Assembly (NCBI RefSeq): GCF_021134715.1
Contig: NC_060024.1
Span: 558,001 to 622,000, forward strand
Source: Daphnia pulex
Taxonomy: Eukaryota; Arthropoda; Branchiopoda; Diplostraca; Daphniidae
Reading direction: 5' to 3'
Length of the DNA: 64,000 nt
The notes under the pieces: model-generated
Databases searched by the model: none
Told to the model about the DNA's origin: nothing
What the model saw: the letters and a program-made list of their open reading frames with translations, nothing else
Part shown: positions 42,005-55,018 of the stretch, one piece after another
How positions within the stretch are numbered: the stretch's first letter is position 1
How the letters are laid out: every line of letters starts with the position of its first letter
Translations under genes and position numbers: made by a program

Positions 42005-43300
42005 CACGGATTCGATATTGACATTGTTGAGGCTGTAGAGGGGGGTAGGTTTTTTTTACTTTGTATACGCGATTCTTATTTTCTCTTGGCTTCCGAAAGG
42101 GTTTTGTGGGTGTTATAAGGACTGGGTTTTCGTCGGTTTTTCGGACGATTTGCCTGTATAATAAAAAAATTGGGAATTTGATCTATAGTTCCGTATCTAA
42201 ATCATTATCAAGGATAAATATTCACCTGGCTTTGATGAAAATAACACCCGCGAGCCCTTCCATTAGGAAATTTTAAGGCGACGGCATTCAGAATGGCTAC
42301 CTAAGTCTGAAATCATAAGTTCTGGCTCAAGTGGATTTCAAGAGCCACTGATTTAATTCGATCAAGAACTTGTTCATAAAAGGGCGGTAGTCTTCACAGT
42401 CATTAGTGCAAATATAACAGGGAAACACTTTGAGACAGGTTTGTTAAGTTTTGTGATTCAGATAAACTACATTAGTCACACGAACAACGAAATGCCAAAC
42501 ACCACCACCAATATCTTTTGCACAGAGAACACTAGCGCCCCTCAACGGGTACGGTGGCATCTCTAGAGACACCCTGCCATGCAGTGAAGGGGTCTGAGCA
42601 ATTGAAACGGAGAATTGAAAAATCTTTCAAAACTTATACCTAATTAACAAGGCATGGGTAAAACTTGAAAATTTTACACGAGATGCGCACACTTAAGAGC
42701 TATTGATGAGTAAAAAAAAATTTTCAAATCGAAGTTAACATATCTTCGCTAAGGCCATTTTAAAAAAAATGTTTAAACCACTTTATTTTAATTTATTTTG
42801 AATTCCAAATAGATGGTTAAAAAGAAAAAAAAAATCACTATCTTTTCTCTGTTTTTTAAACCTTTAGCACCAACGATATCGGAAAAAAAATTAATTTTAA
42901 CGAAAAAAAAAAATTTTTTTAATTAAAAAAAAACTTTAGGAATTTTTATTTTTTATCTCTCATTCGGTAAACGTGAAAAATTTTTCCCTTTACAGAAAAT
43001 TTTATACAAACACAATTAATGCACTGCAAAAAAAATTAAAAAAATCGGTGATGCCGAGTGCCAAAATTAATTCGATTTCAACGGAATGACCCAAAGCCAT
43101 TGGCCGAATCGGTAGATCGGCAGCAAATGCAACGTTTTCCACTGTATGTTCACGATCACACGTCCAACTCGCCCTTTCACCACTTTACCAGACTCAGCAC
43201 TCACTTCAAAATCGGCAAACCGAATTGGTTTTTTTCTTGCACGTTTTGGCCTCTCCGTTTCTACATAAATGGAAACATTACAAACAATGAGACAAAATTC
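42005..43300. other. AT-rich, no gene recognised
   Basis: Long A and T tracts, and a few short frames on both strands without domains. Confidence 0.4.
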
Positions 43301-44294
43301 CGACCACCACAATTTACCCGTGAGTATTTTACGGTTCCCATTAATGAGTCAGACCAACACCTTTTGCAGTTTCATTGGTGGGGGGGGGAAGATTTGGCAA
43401 TTCACTTACATGGCGTTCGGTTTGGCAATTCACTTGCATGGCGTTTGGTTTGGCATCAGCCCCATGGGTATTTACTATACTTCTTAAACCCATCGTCGCG
43501 TTGCTTCAAGCACAGGGAATTAAGGTCGTGGTTTATTTGGACGATTTTTTTATTTTGCGCCGACAGTCGCTTAAACACCTTGAAATTGCAAAATCCATGC
43601 TAGAAACACTTGAGTTCGCTATTAACTTGAAGAAATCCGTGCTGACCCCAACAGGTTATAGAATTCTTAGGCCAAAATTGACTCGGTCCATTTTACGCTC
43701 TCCATCCCAGTGAAGAAACAATCCCAGGTCAAAATCTTTGTGAAATCGCCCTTTCAAGCGCACAAGTGTCTGTCCATGATTTGGCCTCCATCTTGGGCCT
43801 CCTTTCATGGGCTTTGTCAGCGGTCGACTTTACCCAGTCCCATTATCGGCATCTGCAGCGGCAACGCGGGGCTCGTGATGGGGCAAGGTGATATGCGGGT
43901 GAAATTGGTTTTGTCCCCGGAATCTAAAGAGGATTTATCATGGTGGGTTTGCAGTTTGGCTCATTTGGGTGGCAAATCCATGTTGGAACAATCGCCGGCG
44001 CTGGTCATTTGCTTTGACGCCTCTCTTTCGGGCTGGGGGCGGTTTGTGGAGGAGTCACTGCGGTTGGACCATAGACGGCAAGGGATGTTAAAAGGCAAAT
44101 TAATGAATTAGATGGCTTGACTTCGTCTGGCTGAGAATTTGAAGATCGTAAAAGGTCTGATGCGGCGGCTGTTGAATAACCCACCTTGTTGGTTTTTTCC
44201 CTCCAGATGGTGGCTTTAAAATGAGCTGTCAATAAATTGGTCAACACTGTTCTAGTCTTCACTCATTTATGTATGCAATTGCAATTGCTCAACG
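43301..44294 (+). pseudogene. DIRS-like retroelement RT-RNase H fragment
   Basis: RT motifs in changing frames: EYFTVPINESDQ, then FGLASAPWVFT, KPIVALLQAQGIKVVVYLDDFFIL (YLDD near 43535) and INLKKSVL. They are followed by the RNase H-like WALSAVDFTQ-type and VICFDASLSGWG segments. The YLDD context and the order belong to DIRS/Ngaro tyrosine-recombinase retroelements. A 33-bp tandem duplication at 43397-43460 (CACTTACATGGCGTTCGG repeated) and several shifts make it inactive. Confidence 0.7.
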
Positions 44295-44535
44295 TTCGCG
44301 CTTCGCGGTGGTTCGCCTTGAGCTTTCACGGCAGTCGGACGCGCGTTAAGTCTCTCCTTCTGTTTTTTCCTTTTTGTGTGTGTCTCATACCTCTCCTCCT
44401 AGGACTATTTTCGCCTCCAGCTACTTTCTCGAACCACGCCGTCTCTCGTACGTAAGTCCGCCCAACCTCATTGTCCGTCTGTATCTAAAACCGCTCTTGA
44501 ACCGCGTGGCTCTCGTTTGTCTTGTAATTTTCACG

Positions 44536-45768
44536 ATGTACAATCGTAGACGTAGTATCCCAGAGATGAGCGAAGGAGATGATGAGGATTCGCCTAGTTG
44601 CCCACCAAAAGTCTTAATCGACCATGTTAATCCCGTGCAGCCATCACTTTGCATAAGCAGCATTAGTAAAATTGCCCCAGTAGTTGTCTCCGCGATTGAT
44701 AAACCCGGGTTCTTCCTGTCTCTCAAATTTGCTGACACTAAATCCTTTGTTGATGATCTTGCACGCTTAGTCAAGCCTGTTAAGAATGTCGAAGTCGCGT
44801 CAGGGGGAGACCTTTTTGTTTTCCCGTTCGATTTGGAACAAAAATAGGCTATTTTGAATTTAAACTGCATTAACAACCTTAAGGTCTCTTGTAAACTAAC
44901 CAAATCTGAATCTGAATTCAGAGGAGTCATAGTTGGAGTCCCTGTGTCGGAATCGGACAGCGAGGCTCTGTTAGATCTCTTGAAAGACCAACACGTTACC
45001 CACGTGCATCGGGTTAACAAATTCGTTGATGGGGTTCAGTCTCCATCCACTGTGGTTGTGCTCACCTTTTCGCAACCGTTTCCTTACAGAGTAAGATTGG
45101 GCTACAGAAGCTTTGTGGTTCGTGCATACTCTCCCAAGCCCATGCAATGTTCAAAATGCCACCGCATTGGGCACACCGCCGCGCATTGTAATTTTCCAGC
45201 TAGATGTCCCAGCTGCGGCGGCAGTCACCCACCGGCAGCCAACTGTGAAAGCAAGGCCAAATGTTTAAATTGTTAGAAAGATCTCCATCTTACGGGAAGC
45301 CCCCTATGCCCTGCGTACATTTCACATTTGAATGCGCTCAAGTTTGCCAGGGCTAACAATGTCTTGATGTTCGAAGCTAAACAGCGTTTATCCACCAGTT
45401 CCAAACAAACGCCTCCTTCTGCCTCAGGCCCAGCCGCGCCCTCGGCGATCGAACTCGCCCAACAGAAAGAAATTGATGGTCTCCATTTGAAAGTCAAACT
45501 GTTGAACTCTAAACTCTCCCAGTTAGTGGTAGATATCCAACCTCTTTTCACTTTGAAAAGCAACGTTGAAAAAATAGTTGATTCCTTTGCAGCTATTCAC
45601 GAGAAAATCGAGACATTGTCAGGAGTACCCGGTGCGATTCAAGGTCTGCAGAACCAATTTGCCGAGATGGCAACCTTCATGAAGTCTGCGAACGTTTCGT
45701 CTCAGAGCCAGGCCCAGTCCCGTTTCCATAGAACGCCTTATGACAAGTCTCCCCAAAACAACAAATGA
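44536..45768 (+). pseudogene. LINE 2 ORF1 (zinc-knuckle protein)
   Basis: One frame throughout, with TAG at 44845-44847 and at 45274-45276. It encodes an RRM-like middle part and three cysteine knuckles in a row (CSKCHRIGHTAAHC, CPSCGGSHPPAANC, CLNC.KD), the last interrupted by the second TAG. A coiled-coil C-terminus follows. Confidence 0.8.
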
Positions 45769-48700
45769 ATAAAACAATCCCTCATCTTAATATTATCCAA
45801 TGGAACGCTAGAAGTTTATACCGTGCTAAGTTGGATTTATTTAAAAATAATCTCAGAAGTTCTAATCCCTCAATTGTTTTGTTGAGCGAGACCCATTGGG
45901 TCGACTCTCACCCTGTTGCTTTTGATGCAATTAATTGTTTTGTTAAAAATCGCGCAGATAAAAACGGTGGCGGAGTAGCCATTCTCGTCAAGAAGTCCAT
46001 CTCTGCGTCTTTAATTCCTTCTCCTGTTCTTGCCCATATAGAGTGTATCGGGGTTTCGATTTTACTACCCGATGGCAAAAACCTTGTCCTGATTTCGGCG
46101 TACTGCTCCAAAGGGGATGCAGAACCATCGGAAATCGCTTCGTTGCTTGACCAGTCTAATAATTTGTGTGTTATTGGCGGCGATTTTAATTCCCATCACC
46201 GTGCGTGGGAAAACTCACGGGCTAACAATAGATGTGGGTTGTCGATTGTCCAATATCTCAGTTCTAATTATAATATGGTTTTGTGTACGCCCCCAAATCT
46301 CCCGAATAGAATTGATCCCTCTACTAATCATTGCTCCACAATTGAACTCACGTTCGCCACTCCAGATTTAGCGCATTTGACTCAAATCTCTCTTGGTCCA
46401 ACTACATGGGACAGTGATCACGTCCCCATCCGTATTTCTCTAAATATGAAAATAGATTTCATTTCCGACCTTCCGTCTACCTGGAAGTTTGACCCCAACA
46501 AGTGGTTAGGGTGGAATAACCTTATTGAAAGCAACCTTACTAACTCAATTTTTTATTCTTTGTCTGACCTGGTCGTAGCGTACCAAACGTGGTATGATTC
46601 CATTATGAATGCCAGTAACGCGACCTTTAAATTTTCCCCCAGGAATAACCAAGCTAAGGAACCAAGTAGGCCTTGGTGGTCAGCTGACATTAAAAAATCG
46701 ATTGCCTTAGCTAGGCGCGCCAAGCTACGCTGGCTAAAATCTCCTTGTATTGAAAACAAAATCGAGCTTAATCGTTTAGATGCTTTGAAAAAAAGGCTAT
46801 AGCCAAAGCTAAGTCTGATTCGTGGAATAATTTTATTACTGCTCTGGATGCAAGCAAATCAAATGATATCTGGCGCTTCACTAATAAAATGATCGGTTCA
46901 GCTCCGTCACCCTCTTCCAATTACCCAGTAGTTGATTCTTCTGGCGCACCTTTGATTTCCACCCAGGAGAAAGCGGAACTGTTCTTACACACATTGTTGG
47001 CCCATACCTCTACGCCCCCCTCCTGCACAGGAGCTGCGGACAAGGAGAAATTCTTTACTAGTAAAGCAGATGCCGCTATTTCCTCCGAGGTTCCGAACCC
47101 TCTTAACAGTAAAATAACTTTGTCTGAACTGTCGTCGGGCCTTCAGAACCTAAAAAGTAGAGCGTTAGGCCCCGATCTGATCCATAATGAAATGCTTAAA
47201 CAGCTCAGTCCAGTTAACCGCAGGTCCCTTTTACATTTATTTAATCTGTTTTTCGTATCCGGCTTCAGTCCAAATCATTGGAAAACTGCTATTGTTGTCC
47301 CTCTCCTTAAACCAGCTAAGCCTCCAAATAACGTCAATTCGTACCGTCCGATATCCCTTACGTCGTGTTTGGCTAAAGTTTTTGAACACGTTATAAAATT
47401 TCGGCTCCAATGGCACTTGGAACACTTCAATTGCATCCCGAAATTCCAAGCTGGCTTCCGACCAGGTTTTTCCACGTTCGACCATATAGTCAGACTCAAG
47501 TCCCACATAAAGGAAAGCTTTAATAAAGGCCAGAATACTTATGCAGTTTTTCTAGACATTTCCAAGGCGTATGATTCAGTCTGGATCCCAGCCCTCTTGT
47601 ACAAATCATCTAAACTAAAAATTTCTGGTTCTATATTGAATTGGCTCAAACACTTTCTTACTAACCGTTCCTTTACCGTAAGAATTAATAACAAGCTATC
47701 TTCACCGGCAGCCCTCAAGCGTGGTGTCCCCCAAGGTGGAGTTCTTAGTCCCACACTTTGGCTAGCCTATATGTACGATTTCCCGATTCCGGCTCCTCTG
47801 TGCCACACAGCGCTCTTTGCAGACGATATTGAGCTTCATACGTCGTCAAACTCTAACGTGCGGGCGGCCGAGGTGTTGCAACCGTATCTTAATCGTATTG
47901 GCCTCTGGGCCACAGATTGGTGCCTAGTCTTTTCAATTGAAAAAAATGTGTCCTTCTCATTTTCTCGAGAAGACGCTCTATGAATCAGGATTTAACCTTA
48001 ACCCGAAACAATCTGCCTATTCCCATTGAAACCACATTTAAATTTCTTGGAGTCCATTTTGATAAAAAACTTAGCTGGAACGCGCATGTCAGCATTACGC
48101 TCGCCAAGGCGTCTCGTAATCTGAATGCCATCAAAATTCTCGCGAGAGGTAAGATCGGCCTTAATTTCAGGTCTCTAGTCCGCCTTTATAAATCTCTTAT
48201 TCGAAGTAGACTTGAATATGGCGCTGTAGTCTTATCGTCTCTCTCTAAGTCCCAGACTTACTCATTTGAAGTGCTCCAGAATGCTGCAATGAGATCTATT
48301 ATCGGTGCTTTTAAGTCCACTGCAGTCGCTATTTTGAATTGGGAACTTAACATTGAACCTATCGATTTCCGGTGGAAATCGCTGGCGATCAATTACTTGC
48401 TGAACCTTAACGCCAAACCGTTTAACATGACCTACCACACGGCCAGCTCTCTTGTGTACGGAAATATTAAATGGAAACCTCGTAGTACCCCGGCCATCGT
48501 CCCTCTCTGTAAAAACCTTAACTTAATCGACAATCTAAACATCTTCAATAACAGCGCGTCAACTGTTAGGCCTCTCCCGCCCCCGCCGTGGCAAACACCC
48601 CACTCCGAGTTTTCTAAATTTCCCATAACGAAAAAGATGTCCATTCAGAATCCGGGCCTGGCCCGGGCCACTTTCTTGGAACTTTACGAGTCCCAACCAG

Positions 48701-49584
48701 CGAATACCATAAATGTGTTCACGGATGGAGCCTTGAGAGACAACCGTGCTGCTTGTGCGTTTACCATCCCTTCCCGTGATGTAAATAAAGCTTGGAAACT
48801 TCCCGATAACAGTAGCATTTTTTCGGCCGAGCTCGCGGCGATTAGACAAGCACTAAACTATATCTATAACTTTGAAATTGCAGTGGTTAATATTTTCAGC
48901 GACTCCCTTGCAAGTGTTATGGCTATCCATAGTCAGCGTGTCGATTCCCATCACCTTATTAAATATATCCATCAGACTGTATCTAACCTTTTGAGTTCAG
49001 GCACCCGTACTAACTTTATTTGGATACCGAGCCACGTAACCATCCCTGGTAATGAACGCGCCAATGAGCTCGCTACTTAATGCTTGTCTGATCCCGTTAG
49101 CCCGGTTTTATCAATCACGCCTTCAATATCAGAATTTTTGAACGTTATCCACTCTGTTAGAATTTCTAACCTCAGCCGTTCCCTTAGACTGGCCTGTCCT
49201 ACTCTCCTTCCCTCATCGAGGTGTCGTATGGGTCTTAGACCGTGGCAGGTCCACAAGTCGAGAGTTATTTCGAGAATCCTTCACAGGCTCAGGAGCAGTC
49301 GAAATCGCCTAAATAAAACGTTGAGACATTTTGACGCGGACAATGATGGTTTTTGCCCCAATGGTTGCCCCAATTTAGAAGACTCTAACCACGTTCTTAC
49401 CGTATGTCCAACTTATGAAATCTTTCGGGAGCCCCTAAGATCTCTCGTATCCGGTCTCAAACTTGATTTTGTCCTCCCAGTCCTTATTGGCATTTGTGAA
49501 AACATTCCTTCTAATAGTCAATTTAAAATCAGAGACGGCGTAGTAAAATTTCTAACTCAGTCTGGCCTCATTAGTCGAATTTAA
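45765..49584 (+). pseudogene. LINE 2 ORF2 (endonuclease, RT, RNase H)
   Basis: Endonuclease 45765-46450: IIQWNARSL, LSETHW, GGDFNSHH, SDHVPIRI. RT 47080-47980: RPISLTSCLAKVFE, GFRPGFSTFDH, RGVPQGGVLSPTLW, LFADDIELH (FADD). RNase H 48710-49080: VFTDGAL, SDSLASVMA, FIWIPSHVTIPGNERANELA. A CxxCx(7)HxxxxC motif lies at about 49350. A shift in the A-run at about 46790, another at about 47976 and TAA at 49078 break it. Confidence 0.85.
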
Positions 49585-49942
49585 ATTCCATTTCACCCTT
49601 CCCCCCCCCAAAACTATCTATGTGTTTACTCTCTTTCATAGTCTTTTGACTATGACATGTGATTCTACAAGAAGATCTCAGTCAATCGGTCGGTGCGCAA
49701 AGGGCTCGTTCATACTTGCCCGTAATCCGAAGACGTGGGCTGCGCTTTAGCAGCTACCTTCGGTGGCACCGTTAAAACAAATATCATCATCATCATCATT
49801 CGCGCTTCGCGCTCACTCGAACAATTTTCAATTGCTTAAAAAAAAATTGTAAGACCCTCTCCTTTCCCTTGAAGTTTACTCCCTCCAAAAATGAGGGGCA
49901 AAAATGGTAACTTCTCTTGGCGCCACTAGGGGTGCTACCGCG

Positions 49943-51070
49943 TGCTATCAGCAAAGCCTACTGTATTTAGGAAACCGAAAGGTTTGGCCTTTTTCTTGAA
50001 GCAAATTTGCCTTCCCTTCCTCCAATGTTACCCAGCCTTCAGGTGGACCCACGGGAGCCGTTGTATTGCCTAGTGGCGATACATGAAAACTTAATTTTTT
50101 TATCAATATGATTACGTTCGCTTGGTACGTGGCCTTTGTTTGTTTGTGAGTTGTGTTATTTGTGTGTTGTGTTTGTTTGTTTCTGGATAAATTTCACATA
50201 CTGCAATAAGTGCTATTGGTAATAGTAATCCGTCCCGTGTGCCTTCGTCATTAAAAGCCCTTACGGCAATATATTAATGGGGCGTTCATAAATTACCGCT
50301 CATAAGCCCGGGTGATTCCTCCCCCCTCCCCTACATAATTTCGACCACCAGGTGGCTCCCGTGGGTCCACTTGGAGGATGGGAATTGGAGGAAAGGTGAG
50401 CAAACTGCATGGTGTATTAGTATGGTGGGGGAACTTATGGTTGGAATCGGCTATCTCGGCTGAAGCCAGTGGTCGCACCTGATCAGCGCTGCCTGGTGGA
50501 CAATTGGGTGAACTATGAGCTATAAACGGTCTGAAAATTTTCTAAGTCCGATTGCACATTGCTTGTGTACTTATAAAGCTATAAAATCGTAAAAATAGAG
50601 TCAAAAACAGCAATTAAGTATTATTTTTCAAGCTTTAATTATTTTAAAATTAATAGAAGAAAATATGAAAAAAAATAAGTGACGAATATGGGAATCGAAC
50701 CTTATCGCATTCGAGTCGCAGACCGGGACTCTAGCCACTGTGGCATCCAACTGTTGTCAAAAATCGTAAATTTTAAAAAGATATACTATTTTTTAGACGA
50801 ATTTACAAAAGAAATTAGTATCTTGGTTCATAGAGGTTAGAGGGCACCAAAGAAGTGCGACCAGCCCTGCAATTGAGTGTTAAGAATTTCGACTTTTGCA
50901 CTAAGCTCCGCCTCTTGTCCGGGGAACTGGCTTCATTCGAGATAGCCGATTCCAACCAAAGTTCCCCCACCATACTAATACACCATGCAAACTGTGCTTC
51001 AATTTTCAACACGGCGGGGATGCCAAACCTTTCGGCTTCCTATATATAGAGTAGGCAGCTATGCTATCAG
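49943..51070. repeat. Fold-back repeat cluster
   Basis: Three inverted pairs: 49943-49988 with 51022-51070 (GAAACCGAAAGGTTTGGC type), 50020-50062 with 50348-50395 (GTGGACCCACGGGAGCC core, 17 bp exact), and 50401-50469 with 50927-50993 (TGGTGTATTAGTATGGTGGG core, about 69 bp). Nothing codes for protein. Confidence 0.7.
50685..50757 (-). repeat. tRNA-like sequence within fold-back cluster
   Basis: On the minus strand ATGCCACAGTGGCTAGAGT (A-box), GGTCTGCGACTCG and AGGTTCGATTCCC (B-box) occur at correct tRNA spacing. Acceptor stems do not match, so it is a tRNA relic or SINE head. Confidence 0.5.
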
Positions 51071-52072
51071 ATAACAACGCAAAGAATTCAATGGCGTAAC
51101 TGCGAAAACTCAATGCGGCTTTTTGTATTCTTACTAATGAATAATAAATATTGATTTTCCATTGAATAATTGTTTTTTTTTTGTTTTTTTTTTTTAAATT
51201 GAAATCCCGCTTTTAAGTTATTTTGCGTTGTAAGGTATGATTACGTGTATTGAAAATAATTCAATATTTATAATGAGACCCTCATTTCCTGCTGATTTCC
51301 CATTTACAAATATTTAATTATAAATTTCTATACGACCCCACAGGCCGATTTTGTCAGGGCTTACAATACTTACTAAAATAGTAAGTAGAAATAGTGCTCA
51401 TTTAAACATTTTTTAATTACAATTTGTTCTAGGTAAAAATGCTAAAATGATATTTCGGACTCTTTCAGTCACGGATAGCTTGTTAAAGACGGTGCAGCAC
51501 ATTCTCTTTAACTCGACTGTACACGGTACGAGTTCACTATTACCGAGACACTTATCGATTTAACATATAACAAAAGCTGGGGAAACAGGATTTGTATGAG
51601 TAGTATATATTTGAGATTTCAATTAACATATTAGGAGATTCATTAAAGCTAAAAGAAAAAGTTGTTTGCTGCAAGAACATTAGCTACAAAGAGTTTTCAT
51701 TATGCTGCGTTTAGCTGAAGTGGTTATTTGACAAATATCACAGGAGTTCAGTCTACCAAAAAAAGAAGTGAAGCAGAGGATACAGGGGCTAAAATTAATT
51801 TACAACATAAAAACATAAAAATCGCAATTTTTCAACACACGCAGGTGTCGAAAGCGGTTGGAAGTTGAAAAAGAAAAATCTGTCATATTATACACTTCAG
51901 GTGTCACGCTCAATCAGTAAGGTCTGAACGAGCGGTCTTGTGATACTAGAATTAGTTCAGATTCAAAATTATTTTGGCACTATAATGAGAAACAGTATAA
52001 GTGAAACAAAAAGCCGAAACAATTATAACGAGATTGTTCCCGGTTAAAAAAGAACCATTTCTTTCTTGAAGT
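51071..52072. other. AT-rich intergenic region and tetraspanin 3' flank
   Basis: Long A/T tracts, no open frame with recognisable content. Confidence 0.45.
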
Positions 52073-53128
52073 CTATACAGCAAAAGATTGTGATTTCACA
52101 GCTGTGTAAGTTTTAAACCCGGCACGGCGACGAGTAAAACAAAACAAGATCATCGAAGATATTAATCCAAAAATCTAAAAAAAAAAGCTATATTATAAGT
52201 TTTTGCCAATGAATTAGGAGAATTCGTACGATTTTTACCTGTATAACGCCAACAACAAATCCGATTATACCGACTAGATGAATGCGCTCTTTCAACCAAA
52301 TCTGAGCTTTGTTATAGCAACCAGACGGAAACCACATGGAAACTTCTTCTAACTGACCACAATCTGTAAACATTATGCATACTTAACAATTTGTCCACCC
52401 TTCATCTTAAGAATGCAAATACCACTCATGTACTGAAATGATGGGATGCAGCATGAATGAGGAACATAAAAATTCCCAGGCCATGCAGAAATGTTGAACC
52501 AGTCTTCATAATGCTGAACACCGCAACAGCTGAGCTGAACACAGTGGGAAAAAAAAAAAAACTAATTAAACTAAAGTAAACAAACCAAATAAGCTACTGT
52601 AATAGGTGTTAAAGGAGTATTTGACTAACATATTTGTTTTTCTCAGATTCCTGGGTGGCTAAGATTTCTATGATTTTTTTTTCACCTGGTACTGAATGTG
52701 ATCCCATGCAAAAGTAATTCCAGTATATTCTTTTGATGTATTATAATGTGCCTGGATACCAGTGAGCAGTTCTTGCTGAAGTGATGCAGAGAATATCTCC
52801 CTGTATAGAACACCAAAGATTCCACAAACCAGCTCAGCTCCACATAATATGGAAATTAATATGAAGTACTAAAAAATAAAATATGATACAATTCAGCAAG
52901 CAAACAACACAAAACACAACAAATTAATATGCTTACTGAAATGAGAAGGCAGGGGCTCATAAACCAGGCTCCAATGAGGCCACAAAATGCAACAAGAAAT
53001 AAAACTGCACCAATTATGAGACCTACTGAGTCCAAACTCAGAAGCTCATGTTGAGGCAGAAGTGAGACAAATCCACTGTAAGATATTCGTAGCCAGATTG
53101 CAATTCCAACCACTCCACCACCAAGTAT
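52073..53128 (-). CDS. Tetraspanin (first coding exon not found)
   Basis: Proposed exons on minus: 53128-52937, 52868-52686, 52534-52426, 52363-52239 and 52174-52073. They encode TM1 (LGGGVVGIAIWL), the small loop, TM2 (VGLIIGAVLFLVAFCGLIGAW), TM3 (FILISILCGAELVCGIFGVL), the large loop with the diagnostic CCG (QLSCCGVQHYEDW), PHSCC, NCG and PSGCY cysteines, TM4 (LVGIIGFVVGVIQ) and a basic tail ending in SQSFAV. Tetraspanins organise membrane microdomains. All introns are GT-AG and 60-150 bp. The 52426 donor (ATGA/GTGGTA) is weak but is the only choice that keeps frame. The initial Met exon must lie above 53128. Confidence 0.85.
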
Positions 53129-54092
53129 CTATTTCCAATTCCATAAATGAAATCATACATCTGCAATTCACTTGATACATCATGAATATGAACTAAATAT
53201 TTTTAACTGATTGTAAAAAATAATAATCAAAATGAAATTTTCAATAAATTACAAGAAACCATCGTCTACGTGCTGACAACTAGGTAATTGAATTTCATAA
53301 AAAAGAAAAGGAGCATCAAAGAGCATGTTTTCTTTAATAACTATTGAGTACTATAGAAATGCGAAACCATCGATGGTAGCCTTAATTTCAGTTCAGCGAA
53401 CGAACCAGCATACCCAGAATAGTCCGTTTAAAAGGCCAAATAATGACCTGATGCACACATAACCCCTTTTCTGAGATTTTCTCATTTCACAAAATACAAA
53501 AATTTCATGTACAAATTTTAGAAAAACTTTTTATCAAGAAAAACAAAATTGAATACAAAACTCCGAGTCTCACTCAGTACGAGACCGTAGTAGACTTACA
53601 GACGACGCATTAGTCATTCGGTCCATTCAGCAGAGCAGTTGCCTCATATTTCAAACACCTAGGCCATTGCTCTGCCTAGGCTAGATAAAGAGCAAAGACT
53701 CAAAGAGGCCAAGAGGCTAAAGAATAAAAAAATTTTGACTTAAAAGGGAAAAATGTGAAGCGATGCATGATGATTTAACGTAAGCATATTCGAACAATAT
53801 CCTTAAAAATAAAATTCCATACAATACCGGAAGTCGTTAGAAAAACGTAACTTAGTTAAAAACAGATCTTTAAAGACGCATAAATCTCTAAAAGGTAAGC
53901 GCGGTATATATGATTGTTATAAGAATAAAGGTTAACTACGAACTTAATATCTTACAAACAACACAATATATGCTCAAATAAATTATTTTTTTAAGGACGC
54001 GTTCAATCAAAACAGAATGTTCAGACGAAGAACATAGCAATAATACAGGAAGGAAAATCACGAACGTAAGTAAGTAAATGGCAAATCCAATA
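53129..54092. other. Intergenic region
   Basis: Probably holds the first tetraspanin exon and promoter. I could not identify them. Confidence 0.4.
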
Positions 54093-55018
54093 TTAACCAG
54101 TAGACCATATGAACTCTTCCAATCGATCCGATGTTGGTAGCTGACGGTTTAATGTTTCAATGCTATCTAATGCTGTTGCTAGGGCTAATTGACAGCGGGT
54201 TAAAGAATGTGAAACCTCGTGAATGCGTGCTAGTTTCTCAGCATATTTAGCATACATTTTTTGTCTATCAGTAAGTGCAGTCATTATTGCCGCAAATTGG
54301 GCTTCAATATCTTTTGAACTTTGAGCTAGCTGATTCTGCTCAGTAACTACTGTTTCAGCATTTTGTTTCATTAGTCCCTCAAGTAGTCCTACTATACTTT
54401 GCAAAGCTCCAGCATCAAGTCGATCAACAATATCAGGCTCTCTCGGATGAGTTGTGGATAACGAACTTCGAATAATTGGCAAAAACAATGGTATTCGCTA
54501 TAAGTAAAAGAAAAAAAACTTTTAATTTGATACAAAAGATTTAAAGTATTAATTAGAAAAAAATCCAAATTTATACCCCTAAAGTGAGAATTTCTGAATC
54601 TTCTTCTCCTTCATCGAGCATGGATTTTTGAGACACAACAACTATGTTTCTTCCTTTTAATGGTTGTGAGGGAGCATAGGAAACTCCATAACCTTTTCCA
54701 CTTTTCACATTTGGTTTACCTTGGTGTTTGGGAGATTCTAAATGGGAGAAGTTGCATGAAGAACATGAAGGCAATCATAAACTAAAAAAAATCGTAAAAC
54801 TAAAATGTACAATATAAGTTGTTTGTACCTCCAATTGGTCTATTGACAGTGTATGAAACATATGGGACATCTACATCAGAAGAGCAAAGGCTGGGATGAG
54901 GAGACGAACGACCATTATCATCCAAGGTTTGAGACGAATCTTGTCGTGGTTTATTGTGGATATTACTCCTTGACTCAACCGATGGTTGAGTGCTGGGTGT
55001 ACTTTGTTCAATACCCAT
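54093..55018 (-). CDS. BORCS5: BLOC-1-related complex subunit 5
   Basis: Three exons on minus: 55018-54829, 54737-54577 and 54497-54093 (251 codons). The start MGIEQS has the N-myristoylation Gly2 that anchors the protein to lysosomes. The middle has GRNIVVVSQKSM, matching the DDIVVVAQGS motif of the family, and the last exon has LQSIVGLLEGLM, RQKMYAKYAEKL and a helical C-terminus. BORC recruits Arl8 and kinesin to move lysosomes outward. The insect/crustacean protein has a longer serine-rich linker than the human one. Introns of 79 and 91 bp have clean GT-AG ends. Confidence 0.9.

Larger units (their letters stand above)
44308..49798 (+). mobile_element. LINE 2, I-like non-LTR retrotransposon, full length
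   Basis: Bounded by a perfect 13-bp target duplication TTCGCGCTTCGCG (44295-44307 and 49799-49811), with a short (ATC)n tail instead of poly-A. The 5.49-kb length and two overlapping ORFs (ATGA overlap at 45765-45768) fit the I superfamily. It carries two frameshifts and three in-frame stops. Confidence 0.9.
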
